Assembly (NCBI RefSeq): GCF_016908855.1
Contig: NZ_JAFBER010000012.1
Span: 25,170 to 89,169, forward strand
Source: Scopulibacillus daqui
GTDB taxonomy: Bacteria; Bacillota; Bacilli; Bacillales; Sporolactobacillaceae
Direction: 5' to 3'
DNA length: 64,000 nucleotides
In this document: one piece after another, positions 20,507 to 30,454 of the stretch
How positions within the stretch are numbered: position 1 is the first letter of the stretch
Layout of the letters: each line of letters opens with the position of its first letter
Notes under the pieces: generated by a model
Database searches by the model: none
What the model was told of the DNA's origin: nothing
What the model saw: only the letters and a program-made list of their open reading frames with translations
Program-made: the position numbers and the translations under genes

Positions 20507-22846
20507 TTATTCAGCCGTTATTAATTTAGCTATATGATGGCCTTTAAACGTGACTTCCACAGCTCCTCGTTCATCGGTACGAAAGATTTTCACCCTTTGC
20601 TTTTTAAGCCTTTCTAAAACTTCAGAATGCGGGTGGCCGTATCTGTTATTTTTTCCAGCCGAGATAATAGCTGCTTTTGGCTTAATCTTTTTAATAAATC
20701 GCTCACTGGTTGATGTTTTGCTTCCATGATGTCCCGCCTTTAATATATCGATATTTAAGTGTGTATATCGGTTTAATAAATCTTGTTCTGCCTCCTTATC
20801 GCCGTCGCCGGTAAACAGCCACATTTCCCCGCCTAATCTGGCTGCTAAAACAACTGAATTGCCGTTGGATGAGCTCATCTTTGAAGCAGGTGAAAGCACG
20901 CGAAAAAAATAATGGCCAAATTTTAAGGTATCATTTGCTTCTACTGTTTTAATAGCTGTTCCTTCTTTTAAGCATTTTATTATGAGCGCTTTTTTACTGC
21001 CCTCTATTGGAAAATAAGGACTTACAATTAAATTCTTTATAGGCATTTTCCCGGCTATATCTTTCAATCCGCCTATATGATCATAATCTTCATGCGTTAA
21101 AATAACCGCATCTAATCGTTTAACTCCGTATCCTTTAAGCTCATTTAACACAACATCCCTGCCTGGTTCGAAAGGATTTTTCCTTTTTTGCCACTTTTGC
21201 TTTTGAAAAGGCAAATATCCTCCCGCATCAATCAAGATATTTCCTTTCCGATGCGGCAATTGAATCAATATGCTGTCTCCTTGCCCTACATTTAAGAAAG
21301 TCACTTTGCCGCAGGGATTTAAATACCCTAGACAACTTTGGCAAAAATATAAAGCAATGATCAATATCACAGGGCCCATGATGGCTGATTTTCTCTTTGA
21401 AGCTTCCCACCAATAACAAACAGACGCAATGCATATGCACGTGAAAATTAAAAAGAGTATAGACGGCTGGCCAAAGCGCAAATTTAAGAAATGACAGCGA
21501 TACAGCAGCAAAAGCCATTTATCGCTGTATATTAATGCAGCTTGCAGAGGATTTATCACATAAGGCAGCAGAAAGGGAAATAACCAAAATACGAAAAAGG
21601 CTATAAAACAAAAAGGTAAAATACAGAAAGTAATGAATGGAATAAAAAATAAATTGACGAGGAAACTCATTAGAGAAAAATCATAAAAGTGATAGACGAT
21701 AATTGGAAAAGAAGCAAGCTGGGCTATTGAAGTAACAGCGATGAGCTTGAGAAGGAAGGAATTATATTTCTTATCAATAAAAGGGGAAGAAAGCAAAATA
21801 AAAAAGGTCACTAAAAATGATAATTCAAATCCTAAGTTAAATAGTAAATGAGGCTGATAAACCAGCATTGACATACACGTTATGCTGATGCTGTCCAATG
21901 CGGAGATTTTGGATTTAAATAATTGGGCGCAAAAGACAGATAATGCCATGAGCCCTGCCCTTACTACTGAAGGACTTGCTCCTGTTAAACATATATAAAG
22001 GGGAATAAGGATAATCATTAAAAAAATAACATGTTCCCTGATAAAGCCTAGGCGCCGTCCCAAATAATACAGCGATCCGATGACAACACTAATATGCAGC
22101 CCTGAAACCGCTAATAAATGGATAATACCTAACATCTGATAAGCATTGAGAATCTCTTGATTGATATTGTCGCGATAACCGAAGACTAAAGCATTAATCA
22201 TATCACTGGAAGGCTTCGGGAAGTGTTTTTCAACTTCATTTATCTTCTGTTCTCTCAGCCGATGCAATCGGTCTAAAAGAGTTAGTGTTTGATCTCCACA
22301 TGTAAAATCGGTTTCAGTTTGCAGCAACCAATGAATCCCCTGATGAAACAAATATTTTTGATAATTAAAGGCATGAAAATTATCTTTTGCGGGCGGTTGC
22401 TGCAATTGTCCATTTATTGTACAAGTCAATCCAGTTTTTAAGTGTGACATAAGAGACTGTTTTTCGTCAGAATGTTTTATCCGGTGATGAACAGCCAGTT
22501 TCTCACCTTCGTGAAGTTTCATTGTAAAAGTAAGCCGGTCACCATCGAATTTGGGCAGATCGATGATTTTCCCTTCAAATGTCCCTTGAAAAGGCTCCTT
22601 AAATATCGAATGATTCGGGGATATATAGAGGCTGTTAACAATTGAAAAGACGGCCGTCATCATCGCTAGAACGGCCATAAACAATTGTTTTCTTGATAGC
22701 AAAATGACCAGTCCTATTAATAATGCCAGCGCAAGCCATTGCCATTCGCCAAGAGAAAACCAAATAGCCAGCACCATTGATATTGCAAGGAAGTAAAATT
22801 TCCCCGAGATGCCATTCTTTTTAAAAAGCCCTTCTTCAGACGCCAT
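20507..22846 (-). CDS. comEC: DNA internalization channel ComEC/Rec2
   Basis: Membrane channel for transforming DNA. The product is about 779 aa: N-terminal hydrophobic segments, an OB-like external domain, the Competence domain with the GLHISVVIGSLYYLG region, and a C-terminal metallo-beta-lactamase domain with LTHEDYDHIGGL and AGHHGSKTST. The start is uncertain: the ATG used overlaps the comEB stop by 11 bases but lacks a clear RBS, and in-frame ATGs lie up to 57 bases upstream. The gene appears intact. Confidence 0.9.
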   Translation of the reverse strand: MASEEGLFKKNGISGKFYFLAISMVLAIWFSLGEWQWLALALLIGLVILLSRKQLFMAVLAMMTAVFSIVNSLYISPNHSIFKEPFQGTFEGKIIDLPKFDGDRLTFTMKLHEGEKLAVHHRIKHSDEKQSLMSHLKTGLTCTINGQLQQPPAKDNFHAFNYQKYLFHQGIHWLLQTETDFTCGDQTLTLLDRLHRLREQKINEVEKHFPKPSSDMINALVFGYRDNINQEILNAYQMLGIIHLLAVSGLHISVVIGSLYYLGRRLGFIREHVIFLMIILIPLYICLTGASPSVVRAGLMALSVFCAQLFKSKISALDSISITCMSMLVYQPHLLFNLGFELSFLVTFFILLSSPFIDKKYNSFLLKLIAVTSIAQLASFPIIVYHFYDFSLMSFLVNLFFIPFITFCILPFCFIAFFVFWLFPFLLPYVINPLQAALIYSDKWLLLLYRCHFLNLRFGQPSILFLIFTCICIASVCYWWEASKRKSAIMGPVILIIALYFCQSCLGYLNPCGKVTFLNVGQGDSILIQLPHRKGNILIDAGGYLPFQKQKWQKRKNPFEPGRDVVLNELKGYGVKRLDAVILTHEDYDHIGGLKDIAGKMPIKNLIVSPYFPIEGSKKALIIKCLKEGTAIKTVEANDTLKFGHYFFRVLSPASKMSSSNGNSVVLAARLGGEMWLFTGDGDKEAEQDLLNRYTHLNIDILKAGHHGSKTSTSERFIKKIKPKAAIISAGKNNRYGHPHSEVLERLKKQRVKIFRTDERGAVEVTFKGHHIAKLITAE

Positions 22847-23405
22847 TAGAAAAAATACTTTGAGCTTTTTCATAAAATGCTCTGATTTCTTTTTCATCAA
22901 CACCGGCGTTTTCTAACTTTTTCAGAACATCGGCGAATAATTCAAGTTTTTCTTGTTGGTTATTCTGTTCAAAGAAGTTATCAAATGGCACCTTTATAGT
23001 TTTAACTTTGGCACTTTCAAAAAGTTCGATGGCATACGGGTGATTTTTGTAATCGGCTGCATAATAGACTGTTTTAATGCCGCTCTGGATTATTGCTTTA
23101 CAGCATTGCAAACATGGAAAATGCGTAACATATATTTCTGCTCCTTGCGTGGGAACCCCAAACTTTGCACATTGCAAAATCGCATTCATTTCAGCATGAA
23201 TTGTCCTTACGCAATGGCCGTCAATCATGTAGCACCCTTCATCAATACAGTGGATGCCTCCGGATATCGAGCCATTATAGCCTCCGGCAATAATGCGTTT
23301 GTCTCTGACAATCGTTGCACCGACCGCAAGTCTTGGACAAGTGCTTCTATTTGCCAACAGATGGCTTTGCGCCATAAAATATTGATCCCATGACAGTCTT
23401 TTCAT
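22836..23405 (-). CDS. comEB: ComE operon protein 2, dCMP deaminase family
   Basis: Zinc-dependent cytidine/deoxycytidylate deaminase fold. The product is 189 aa. The zinc motifs HAEMNA (residues about 70-75) and PCLQCCK are present. The RBS is AAAAGGAG. In B. subtilis comEB is in the comE operon but is dispensable for transformation. It sits between comEA and comEC and overlaps the latter. Confidence 0.94.
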   Translation of the reverse strand: MKRLSWDQYFMAQSHLLANRSTCPRLAVGATIVRDKRIIAGGYNGSISGGIHCIDEGCYMIDGHCVRTIHAEMNAILQCAKFGVPTQGAEIYVTHFPCLQCCKAIIQSGIKTVYYAADYKNHPYAIELFESAKVKTIKVPFDNFFEQNNQQEKLELFADVLKKLENAGVDEKEIRAFYEKAQSIFSNGV

Positions 23406-23484
23406 TTATATCATTCTCCTTTTAAAAAGGTCATGTCTAACAGTAAAAAAACCTTGTCAGCCCATTCACATTTTAACATAAACT

Positions 23485-24126
23485 TTAATCTACAGTTGCT
23501 TGCGGCTTGATCTGCTCCAATGATTTTTCACCGATGCCCGGAACATTTGTAAGATCATCAACCGTTTTAAAGGGGCCGCTTTTTTCACGGTATGTCATAA
23601 TAGCGGCTGACTTGGCCGGACCTATTCCCGGCAATTTCTGCAGCTCTTCATCGGTTGCGGTATTAATATTGACCTTATCATCCTTGCTGCTATTAACCGA
23701 TAATCCTTGAGAACCGGCCGCACCGTTTGCTTGTTCGATGTTCTCACCTTTGTGCGGGATATAGACGACCATTTCATCTGTTAATTTTTGGGCCATATTA
23801 ATTTGTTTTTGATCAGCATCGCTATTTAAACCACCCGCTTTTGATATCACTTCCATTATTCTCGCATCATTTTCCATATGATAGACGCCGGGTTTCTTTA
23901 CCGCTCCTTTAACATCGACGACGACCTCCCGTTGTTCCGCCTTGTTTTCATCCTTTTTCAGATGATCGCCAGCTTCAATCTTGTTGTCTTTTTGAACAAA
24001 AACTTCATTTTTCTCCTTATTGGGCAAAACCGGCTCTGGCGTTTTAGATTTAAAAAAAGACACATACACCAAAATGACTAATAAAACAGCAGCTGCAACG
24101 TAAGGAATCTTATCTTTCCGAAACAA
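23485..24126 (-). CDS. comEA: competence DNA receptor ComEA
   Basis: Membrane-anchored receptor that binds incoming double-stranded DNA. The product is 213 aa. The start is TTG (FRKDKIPYV follows) with AAGAGGTGAG upstream; a longer frame lacks an RBS. An N-terminal membrane segment (YVAAAVLLVILVYVSF) is followed by a linker, a SLBB domain (VDVKGAVKKPGVY) and a C-terminal helix-hairpin-helix pair (VNINTATDEELQKLPGIGPAKS). The gene is intact, so uptake machinery seems retained. Confidence 0.94.
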   Translation of the reverse strand: MFRKDKIPYVAAAVLLVILVYVSFFKSKTPEPVLPNKEKNEVFVQKDNKIEAGDHLKKDENKAEQREVVVDVKGAVKKPGVYHMENDARIMEVISKAGGLNSDADQKQINMAQKLTDEMVVYIPHKGENIEQANGAAGSQGLSVNSSKDDKVNINTATDEELQKLPGIGPAKSAAIMTYREKSGPFKTVDDLTNVPGIGEKSLEQIKPQATVD

Positions 24127-24260
24127 AATACTCACCTCTTGGAATTTTATAATCAAATAAAGGGACACCTCTTATGCAGGGAAGCGGCTCGCGGCTATGA
24201 ATAACTGCCTTAAGCTTCGCATACAGTGTAGAGGAAAAGCCGCGCGGGAGGGGGGAAAAT

Positions 24261-25097
24261 ATGAAACTAGGCATTATCGGCACCGGTAATATGGGCACTA
24301 TTTTAATACAATCTCTCATTGAAGGAGCTGCTGTTTCACCCGAAGATTTATTGATAACAAATCGAACAATTGAAAAAGCTTTTAAGCTCAAAGCGGAATA
24401 TCCGGAGGTTCATATTGTTCGAACAGCCGTTGAAGTCACCAAAAATACCGATATTATTTTTGTCTGCATTAAGCCTTTAGATATATATCCATTACTTGAA
24501 GATCTGAAAGATGAATTGTCACCGGATCAATGTCTTGTATCAATTACGAGTCCCGTTACAGTCGAACAAATTGAGTCTGTCGTTCCTTGCCATGTGATAA
24601 GAGTGATTCCGAGCATTGTTAATCGATCATTATCGGGATCAACATTAGTGACTTTTGGGAAAAGGTGCGGGGAACAAAAGAAAAAACAATTGCTTGATAT
24701 TCTTAAAAAATTTTCAACACCGGTTTGTATTGAAGAAAATGTCACGAGGGTAGCTTCAGATATTTGCAGCTGCGGACCGGCGTTTTTCAGTTATTTGCTT
24801 GAACGTTTTATCCAAGGGGCTGTTCAAGAAACGGAAATCTCGAGAGAACAAGCAACACAACTGACAAGTGATATGATTATTGGTCTAGGGAAGTTATTGG
24901 AGAAAAATATTTATACTTTATCGGGACTAAAAGAAAAAGTGACTGTCAAAGGCGGTGTAACAGGGGTTGGATTGAATGTGCTTGAAAGCGGGATCGGGGA
25001 GGTTTTCGAACACCTCTTTCAAAAAACGCAGGAGAAATTCAAAGAAGATCATCTCTATGTGGATAAACAGTTTGGCATCATTAAAGACGGGAAATGA
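24261..25097 (+). CDS. comER: ComER, pyrroline-5-carboxylate reductase-like protein
   Basis: The product is 278 aa with the Rossmann motif GIIGTGNMGTI at the N-terminus and a ProC-like C-terminal dimerisation region (GGVTGVGLNVLE). It is divergent from comEA, as in B. subtilis. The start ATG follows a GGAGGGGGG-rich RBS. In other Bacillales ComER is linked to sporulation and biofilm timing; catalytic activity is not established. Confidence 0.9.
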   Translation: MKLGIIGTGNMGTILIQSLIEGAAVSPEDLLITNRTIEKAFKLKAEYPEVHIVRTAVEVTKNTDIIFVCIKPLDIYPLLEDLKDELSPDQCLVSITSPVTVEQIESVVPCHVIRVIPSIVNRSLSGSTLVTFGKRCGEQKKKQLLDILKKFSTPVCIEENVTRVASDICSCGPAFFSYLLERFIQGAVQETEISREQATQLTSDMIIGLGKLLEKNIYTLSGLKEKVTVKGGVTGVGLNVLESGIGEVFEHLFQKTQEKFKEDHLYVDKQFGIIKDGK

Positions 25098-25139
25098 TCC
25101 CGCCTTTAATGATTTCTCTCTTTAAGATAAAAAACCCTT

Positions 25140-25880
25140 TTATTTTTTTACACTAAAAAAAATTCTTTCTGAGTCCGGCTGAGGTTTTCGATGAGTGAAG
25201 TCAGCGGTAATATCAAGAATATCAAAACCTGAATCCTTTAATGCTTGGCTATATTCATCAACGGAAAAGCTCCGCTCATAGTGTGTTTCGTCAAAACGTT
25301 CGTATAATCCTGAAGGTTTTCTCTGAAAAAAAGTTAGTTCATGGAAAACACTGTGAGGCTCTTCACCTGGATAACATCCCCAAATATAGGATATTTCTTC
25401 TTCAGCCAAAGAGAATTGCTGGTTTTGAAAAATATTGTTTATCTTATGTAAAGAATGGACATCAAACAAAAATAAACCTTCATCATTTAAATGGTCAAAA
25501 ACATTTTTGAACGTTGATTTTACTTCATCCATGTTCTTAAGATAATTTAATGAATCACAGCAAACAATAACCATATCGAATTTATCAGATAAACAAAAAT
25601 CCCGCATATCTTGTTGATAAAGCTGAATGCAGCAATCGTTTCGGATGATTTTCTCTTGCGCAATACTAAGCATATCCTCTGATAAATCAAGGCCGGTTAC
25701 ATCGTATCCTTCCTTTGTCAGCAGCAAACTAATTTCTCCAGTGCCGCATCCAAGTTCAAGCACCTTACGCCCTGGGCAATGATATTTTTCAGCTGTTTGC
25801 TTAATCCAGTTAACCCATTTTCCGTAAGGTGCTTCACTCATAAGCTGATCATATATTAGCGCAAAATGTTCATAAGCCAT
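25140..25880 (-). CDS. yqeM: class I SAM-dependent methyltransferase YqeM
   Basis: The product is 246 aa. The SAM motif VLELGCGTGEISLLL lies near residues 40-54 and VTGLDLSEDML follows. The substrate is unknown. The start ATG (MAYEHF) follows GGGTGATC; the upstream frame overlaps rsfS and is not used. It is the last gene of the yqeG-to-yqeM operon. Confidence 0.9.
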   Translation of the reverse strand: MAYEHFALIYDQLMSEAPYGKWVNWIKQTAEKYHCPGRKVLELGCGTGEISLLLTKEGYDVTGLDLSEDMLSIAQEKIIRNDCCIQLYQQDMRDFCLSDKFDMVIVCCDSLNYLKNMDEVKSTFKNVFDHLNDEGLFLFDVHSLHKINNIFQNQQFSLAEEEISYIWGCYPGEEPHSVFHELTFFQRKPSGLYERFDETHYERSFSVDEYSQALKDSGFDILDITADFTHRKPQPDSERIFFSVKK

Positions 25881-25893
25881 CTTGATCACCCAG

Positions 25894-26247
25894 TTAAGAC
25901 GGTTTACTTTCAAGTGTAAGTCTCGGTGCATCTCCCCAAAGCTTTTCGAGTTTATAATATTCTCTTTCATCTTTATGGAAAATGTGGACAATAATATCAC
26001 CTAAATCGACAAGCACCCATCTCGCTTCATCAAAGCCTTCCACTCTTTTAACGTCGATTTGCTGTTCTTCCGCTTTATCTTTAAGATCCCTAGCAATGGC
26101 TTGAACTTGTTTTTCTGAATTGCCGTGGCAAATCACAAAGTAATCGGCCATAACCGATATGCCCTGCATATTTAAAATAACGATATCATGCCCTTTTTTA
26201 TCATCTATAACGTCTGCAAGAAAATATGCCAATTTTTCGTTGTTCAT
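25894..26247 (-). CDS. rsfS: ribosome silencing factor RsfS
   Basis: The product is 117 aa and binds L14 on the 50S subunit to block subunit joining. The motif ADYFVICHGNSEKQVQAIA is typical, and the C-terminal DIIVHIFHKDEREYY is conserved. The RBS GGAGGAATC precedes the ATG. The start overlaps the yqeK stop. Confidence 0.95.
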   Translation of the reverse strand: MNNEKLAYFLADVIDDKKGHDIVILNMQGISVMADYFVICHGNSEKQVQAIARDLKDKAEEQQIDVKRVEGFDEARWVLVDLGDIIVHIFHKDEREYYKLEKLWGDAPRLTLESKPS

Positions 26248-26825
26248 GATTTAAGATTCCTCCCTGCTTGATTGATCAAATCATTATATGCACTGATCGT
26301 ATCCGGGTAAATTTGCTGATGACGGGAAGCCAAAAAAATAATTGTATTTTCCAAAGCCTTAGCCACAGCTGTATCAAGATCAATCTCTGCAAGCCTTCGG
26401 ACCTCTTCGACACCTGGAAATCTTCTTCCCGGTTCAATGTAATCCGCCAAAAAAACAATTTTCTCAAGAAGTGTCATGCCTTTTCTTCCGGTTGTATGGT
26501 AGAAAATCGCATTTAAAATGTCGTTGTCATTAATGTCGTATTTTTCTTTGACATAAGCGGCCCCAACCGGCGCATGCCATAAGGATACATGGTATTCCAA
26601 TAAATCATCAGGTATGTCCGGAACCTTTTTAATCATCGCTGCCATATCGTTTTTATTAAAGTATTTTGCAATATCATGAAGCATAGCCGCAAGCTCTGCC
26701 TTTTCAACATTGCCATGATACTTTTCAGCCAAATATTTTGCTGATTGAACAACACCAAGGGTATGCTCGTATCTTTTTCGAGGTAAAATGTGTTCAACTT
26801 CACGCATGGCCTCTTCAATCTTCAT
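26244..26825 (-). CDS. yqeK: HD-domain diadenosine tetraphosphatase YqeK
   Basis: Bis(5'-nucleosyl)-tetraphosphatase of the HD superfamily that hydrolyses Ap4A symmetrically. The product is 193 aa. The metal-binding residues are visible as YEHTLGV, the HD pair in MLHDIAKYF, WHAPVGA and the AIFYHTTGRKGM histidine. The chosen ATG (MKIEEAM) overlaps the nadD end by 11 bases. It sits between nadD and rsfS, the standard order. Confidence 0.93.
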   Translation of the reverse strand: MKIEEAMREVEHILPRKRYEHTLGVVQSAKYLAEKYHGNVEKAELAAMLHDIAKYFNKNDMAAMIKKVPDIPDDLLEYHVSLWHAPVGAAYVKEKYDINDNDILNAIFYHTTGRKGMTLLEKIVFLADYIEPGRRFPGVEEVRRLAEIDLDTAVAKALENTIIFLASRHQQIYPDTISAYNDLINQAGRNLKS

Positions 26826-27387
26826 ATAAACCCTTCTCCTCAATATATTCTTTTACACTTTCACATAAAAAATAACGAACTGAACGATGTTGATTTATCC
26901 TTTTTCTTATCATACTGGATGATATATCAATTTGCGGCATGTCAACCGGAATGATAGTCACTTCTTCCGGCTGTTTGAAAGTATAACCCGGCCGCTTAAA
27001 GCCAATAAAAGAAGTTAGTTTGGCAAGTTCATCAATTTTGTACCAATTCGGCAAATCATTAACCATATCCGCACCAAGAATAAAATAAAATTCGTCTTCA
27101 GGATACCTGCGTTTAAGCTCGTATAATGTATCGTAAGTATAGGAGCGGCCCTTCCGCTTGATTTCAATTAATGACAGTTTAAACAAGGGATTCCCTTTAA
27201 TCGCACGGTCGACCATCGCAATCCTATGATCCGAGTCAGTCACTAATCTGTCTTTATGCGGCGGTATATAACTTGGCAGGAACCATACTTCATCAAGATG
27301 ACAAGCTTCCCGTGCTTCTTCAGCAATGACTAAATGCCCAAGATGCGGAGGATCGAACGTTCCGCCGATTAATCCAATTTTTCTCAT
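26815..27387 (-). CDS. nadD: nicotinate-nucleotide adenylyltransferase
   Basis: Makes deamido-NAD from nicotinate mononucleotide and ATP. The product is 190 aa. The HxGH-type motif GGTFDPPHLGHLVIA is at the N-terminus and the C-terminal ISSSMIRKRI motif is near residue 160. The start ATG follows TAGGAGT. It lies between yhbY and yqeK. Confidence 0.96.
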   Translation of the reverse strand: MRKIGLIGGTFDPPHLGHLVIAEEAREACHLDEVWFLPSYIPPHKDRLVTDSDHRIAMVDRAIKGNPLFKLSLIEIKRKGRSYTYDTLYELKRRYPEDEFYFILGADMVNDLPNWYKIDELAKLTSFIGFKRPGYTFKQPEEVTIIPVDMPQIDISSSMIRKRINQHRSVRYFLCESVKEYIEEKGLYED

Positions 27388-27397
27388 GGCCATACTC

Positions 27398-27694
27398 CTA
27401 TGCCTTGGGTAATTCAATCTGCTTGTTTTCTTTAGATTCTTTATACAAAATAATTGTATGACCGATAATTTGAACGAGTTCAGCCCCGGTTTCTTCGGCT
27501 AATTGAACCCCCGCATCATGAACATCTTCTAAAGTATTTTGCAGCAAATTTATTTTTATTAATTCCCTAGCCTCAAGCGCGCTGGCAATTTCATTCGTCA
27601 TTTTATGATGAATCCCTGATTTGCCAATCTGAAATATCGGCTTAAGATGATGAGCTTTCTTTTGCAAAAATCTTTTTTGTTTATTTGTAAGCAT
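27398..27694 (-). CDS. yhbY: CRM-domain RNA-binding protein YhbY/YqeI
   Basis: The product is 98 aa, made up almost entirely of a CRM RNA-binding domain (LTNKQKRFLQKKAHHLKP, then QIGKSGI). It is associated with 50S ribosome assembly in other bacteria. The start ATG follows TTGGAGGATT; the longer frame lies within aroE. It is the second of the yqeI-nadD pair. Confidence 0.93.
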   Translation of the reverse strand: MLTNKQKRFLQKKAHHLKPIFQIGKSGIHHKMTNEIASALEARELIKINLLQNTLEDVHDAGVQLAEETGAELVQIIGHTIILYKESKENKQIELPKA

Positions 27695-27695
27695 G

Positions 27696-28535
27696 CTAAT
27701 CCTCCAATTTCCTTTCCAAAAACATTTGCATACCCTTTGTATCCGGCATAAAGCCAAACCAATGGTTAAATGCAAGCGCCCCTTGATAAATTAACATAGG
27801 CAGCCCGTTTAATACAGTGTGTCCTTCTGCTTCGGCTTGCCTTAACCACGCTGTTTTTAGCGGACGATAAATCAGGTCGACAAAGACTTGGCGCCGTTCG
27901 CTCGGCATTATGGCTATCGGTGTTTGATCTGTATGAGGCGCCATGCCCAGTGACGTGCCGTTAATGATCAAATCATAATCCGGCAGGCGGCCTTTTGCTT
28001 CTTCTAAGCTGAGCGCTCGGGTTTTTGTCAAAGGCTCACATTCGGAACTTAACCGTTTGGCTTTGTCGATTGTCCTATTGCTAATATCTAATTGCTTTAA
28101 CTCTGCGTGTTTGGCAAGCGTTAAGCCAACCGCCCTGGCGGCACCCCCGGCACCGATGATCAGTACTTTAGGATTTTGTTTTAAGATTTCTGGAACTTCC
28201 TTTTCTAAACTTAATAGGAACCCCAAACCATCTGTATTATAGCCGTATAGCTCTCCGCCCCTGTTAACAACGGTGTTAACAGCACCTAACATCTTCGCTT
28301 CCTCGTCAATGTGATCTAACAGCGGCATGATGTTAATCTTGTGGGGAATAGTGACATTAAATCCTTTAATGCCAATGGCCTTTAACCCTTTAACAGCATC
28401 AGCAAGATCATCAGCGGATACCTTAAAAGCATGATAATGGCAGGCCATATGATTGTTTTTATACCAGAATTGGTGCATAGCCGGGGACAGGCTGTGTCCT
28501 ATTGGATCCCCAATAACAGCATATAATTCACTCAT
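27696..28535 (-). CDS. aroE: shikimate dehydrogenase
   Basis: Reduces 3-dehydroshikimate to shikimate with NADPH. The product is 279 aa. The N-terminal substrate motif GDPIGHSLSPAMHQ and the catalytic Lys in NVTIPHKINIM are present, with NADP-binding GAGGAARAVGL near residues 127-137. The RBS is GGTGAGGAG. It lies between yqeH and yhbY. The window also has aroD, but far away. Confidence 0.95.
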   Translation of the reverse strand: MSELYAVIGDPIGHSLSPAMHQFWYKNNHMACHYHAFKVSADDLADAVKGLKAIGIKGFNVTIPHKINIMPLLDHIDEEAKMLGAVNTVVNRGGELYGYNTDGLGFLLSLEKEVPEILKQNPKVLIIGAGGAARAVGLTLAKHAELKQLDISNRTIDKAKRLSSECEPLTKTRALSLEEAKGRLPDYDLIINGTSLGMAPHTDQTPIAIMPSERRQVFVDLIYRPLKTAWLRQAEAEGHTVLNGLPMLIYQGALAFNHWFGFMPDTKGMQMFLERKLED

Positions 28536-28541
28536 AACTCC

Positions 28542-29648
28542 TCACCCTTTAATAATCGACGGACGAATTAACACACCAATGCCTTCTGGTGCATAGGCTT
28601 GGATTTTGGCTCCTGTTCCTTTCACAGTAACCCATCCAAGTCCAGAAAAGACAATATCCATATCGTTTTCCTTGACTGTAAAATCGTAGCGGCGAAGCTC
28701 CGGCAAACCCTTTGGATCGCTTGGTGGAGACAGAAGCTTCCCATATTGACTTTCAAATAATTGATCGGCGTTTTCGGATTTAGTCCGGTGTATATACATT
28801 TCGTTAGATACATAACAAACAACTGACCGCCGTCCGCCTGATATATAATCAAATCTTGCCAGCCCGCCTAAAAATAATGTCTGCTCCTCATTTAATTGAA
28901 ACACTTTTGGTTTAATTTCTTTTTTAGGGAAAACCTTTTTATAGTCATCGGGACTGATAAAATGCGCCGCTTGATGCTGATTGACAACCCCAGGCGTATC
29001 ATAAAGCGTTTGATCTTCGTTAAGCGGAATATCAATAAAATTCAAAGTCGTGCCCGGAAACTGCGAAGTCGTAATTGTAATGCCTTCATCATCGCCAAAA
29101 TGCTTAATCAACTGATTAATAAAAGTCGATTTTCCAACATTTGTGCTGCCGACAATATAGACATCTCTGCCATCGCTGTACCGTTCAATGGCATTTGCCA
29201 CCTCAGAAATCCCGATGGATTTTTCAGCACTCATTAATAACACGTCAATGGGTCTTAATCCGAGTTCTTTTGCTGAGTGGCGCATCCAATTTTTTAATTT
29301 ATTTTGATTTGTTGATTTAGGCAAGAGATCTACTTTATTCCCGACTAACAAAATATCATTCTGGCCAACGAAACGCTGAAGTCCCGGAACCCAGCTTCCA
29401 TTAAAATCAAATATATCAACAATTTTTACGACTAAGGCATCTGTTTGTCCGATTTGAGACAAAAGTTTTAGAAAGTCATCATCTGATAATGAAACATCCG
29501 GTATCTCATTGTAATGCTTTAAGCGAAAACAACGTTGACATATGATAACATCCCTGTTGAGCGCCGATTTTGGAACATAGCCTAAAGCTTGCTTATCTTC
29601 CGTTTGAACAGGCACCCCGCACCCTGCGCATGTGTATGTCTCTTTCAT
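28542..29648 (-). CDS. yqeH: ribosome biogenesis GTPase YqeH
   Basis: Circularly permuted GTPase needed for 30S assembly. The product is 368 aa. The zinc finger CAGCGVPVQ...CQRCFRLKHY is at the N-terminus, followed by the G4 motif GNKVDLLP near 100 before G1 VGSTNVGKSTF near 165 and G3 DTPGV. The ATG follows GGGAGGATT and overlaps nothing. It is second in the yqeG operon. Confidence 0.95.
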   Translation of the reverse strand: MKETYTCAGCGVPVQTEDKQALGYVPKSALNRDVIICQRCFRLKHYNEIPDVSLSDDDFLKLLSQIGQTDALVVKIVDIFDFNGSWVPGLQRFVGQNDILLVGNKVDLLPKSTNQNKLKNWMRHSAKELGLRPIDVLLMSAEKSIGISEVANAIERYSDGRDVYIVGSTNVGKSTFINQLIKHFGDDEGITITTSQFPGTTLNFIDIPLNEDQTLYDTPGVVNQHQAAHFISPDDYKKVFPKKEIKPKVFQLNEEQTLFLGGLARFDYISGGRRSVVCYVSNEMYIHRTKSENADQLFESQYGKLLSPPSDPKGLPELRRYDFTVKENDMDIVFSGLGWVTVKGTGAKIQAYAPEGIGVLIRPSIIKG

Positions 29649-29650
29649 TT

Positions 29651-30166
29651 CTAATCCTCCCAATCGATCAATCCCCTTTTTCTCATAGATGAAAGGATGC
29701 GCCGTTCCATTTTACGGTTGAAGCGAGTCATCCATCCATCTGACATTGACACAGGAACAACTAAAATCGTATGAACGCCTAAGCGGTTTCCGCCCAATAC
29801 ATCTGTTAATAACTGATCACCGATAACAACCACGTCATCGGGCTGTAATCCCATATCTTTAATAGCCCGCTTAAATGCTCGGACTAACGGTTTTTTCGCA
29901 CTGTAAATAAAAGGGATTTTTATCGGATCTGAAAACGCTTTGACCCTGACTTCCTTATTATTAGAAACAATCGTTACCTTAATCCCTGCCTGCTTCATCA
30001 ATTCGAGCCATTCAATTAACTCCGGGGTGGCTTTAGGATTATCCCAAGCCACTAATGTATTGTCAAGGTCAGTGATAATACCTTTTATTCCTTTGCTTTT
30101 TAAATCGTCAGGTTTGATTTCATAAATACTTTTCACATGTTCGTCAGGCAAAAAATGCTTTAACAA
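29651..30166 (-). CDS. yqeG: HAD-family phosphatase YqeG
   Basis: The product is 171 aa of the YqeG IIIA-type HAD family, including the putative phosphatidylglycerol-phosphatase group. HAD motifs ITDLDNTLVAWD (residues about 31-42) and VVIGDQLLTDVLG are intact. The start codon is TTG with GAGGTG upstream. It opens the operon yqeG-yqeH-aroE-yhbY-nadD-yqeK-rsfS-yqeM. Confidence 0.9.
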   Translation of the reverse strand: MLKHFLPDEHVKSIYEIKPDDLKSKGIKGIITDLDNTLVAWDNPKATPELIEWLELMKQAGIKVTIVSNNKEVRVKAFSDPIKIPFIYSAKKPLVRAFKRAIKDMGLQPDDVVVIGDQLLTDVLGGNRLGVHTILVVPVSMSDGWMTRFNRKMERRILSSMRKRGLIDWED

Positions 30167-30454
30167 TCAATACACCTCAAATCTGTGGCATTTTCAAGTC
30201 ACACGTATATTTTACCAATGATGCGTTTATTCACAACCATTTTCACTCTTTCAAGCTGCACAAGCTTTCATTTTATCATAACATGTTTTATTTCATTAAA
30301 GATGATATTCATATCATTAGTGTATTCTTTTTTCTATATAAAAAAATGTCTATTTTTATGAGACCATTACCCTGGAAAAAAAGCAGCCGATTATATGAAC
30401 ATAAAAGAAAATAAGTCCAAAAACATTTCGACAATTTCTGACATTCTTCTAAAA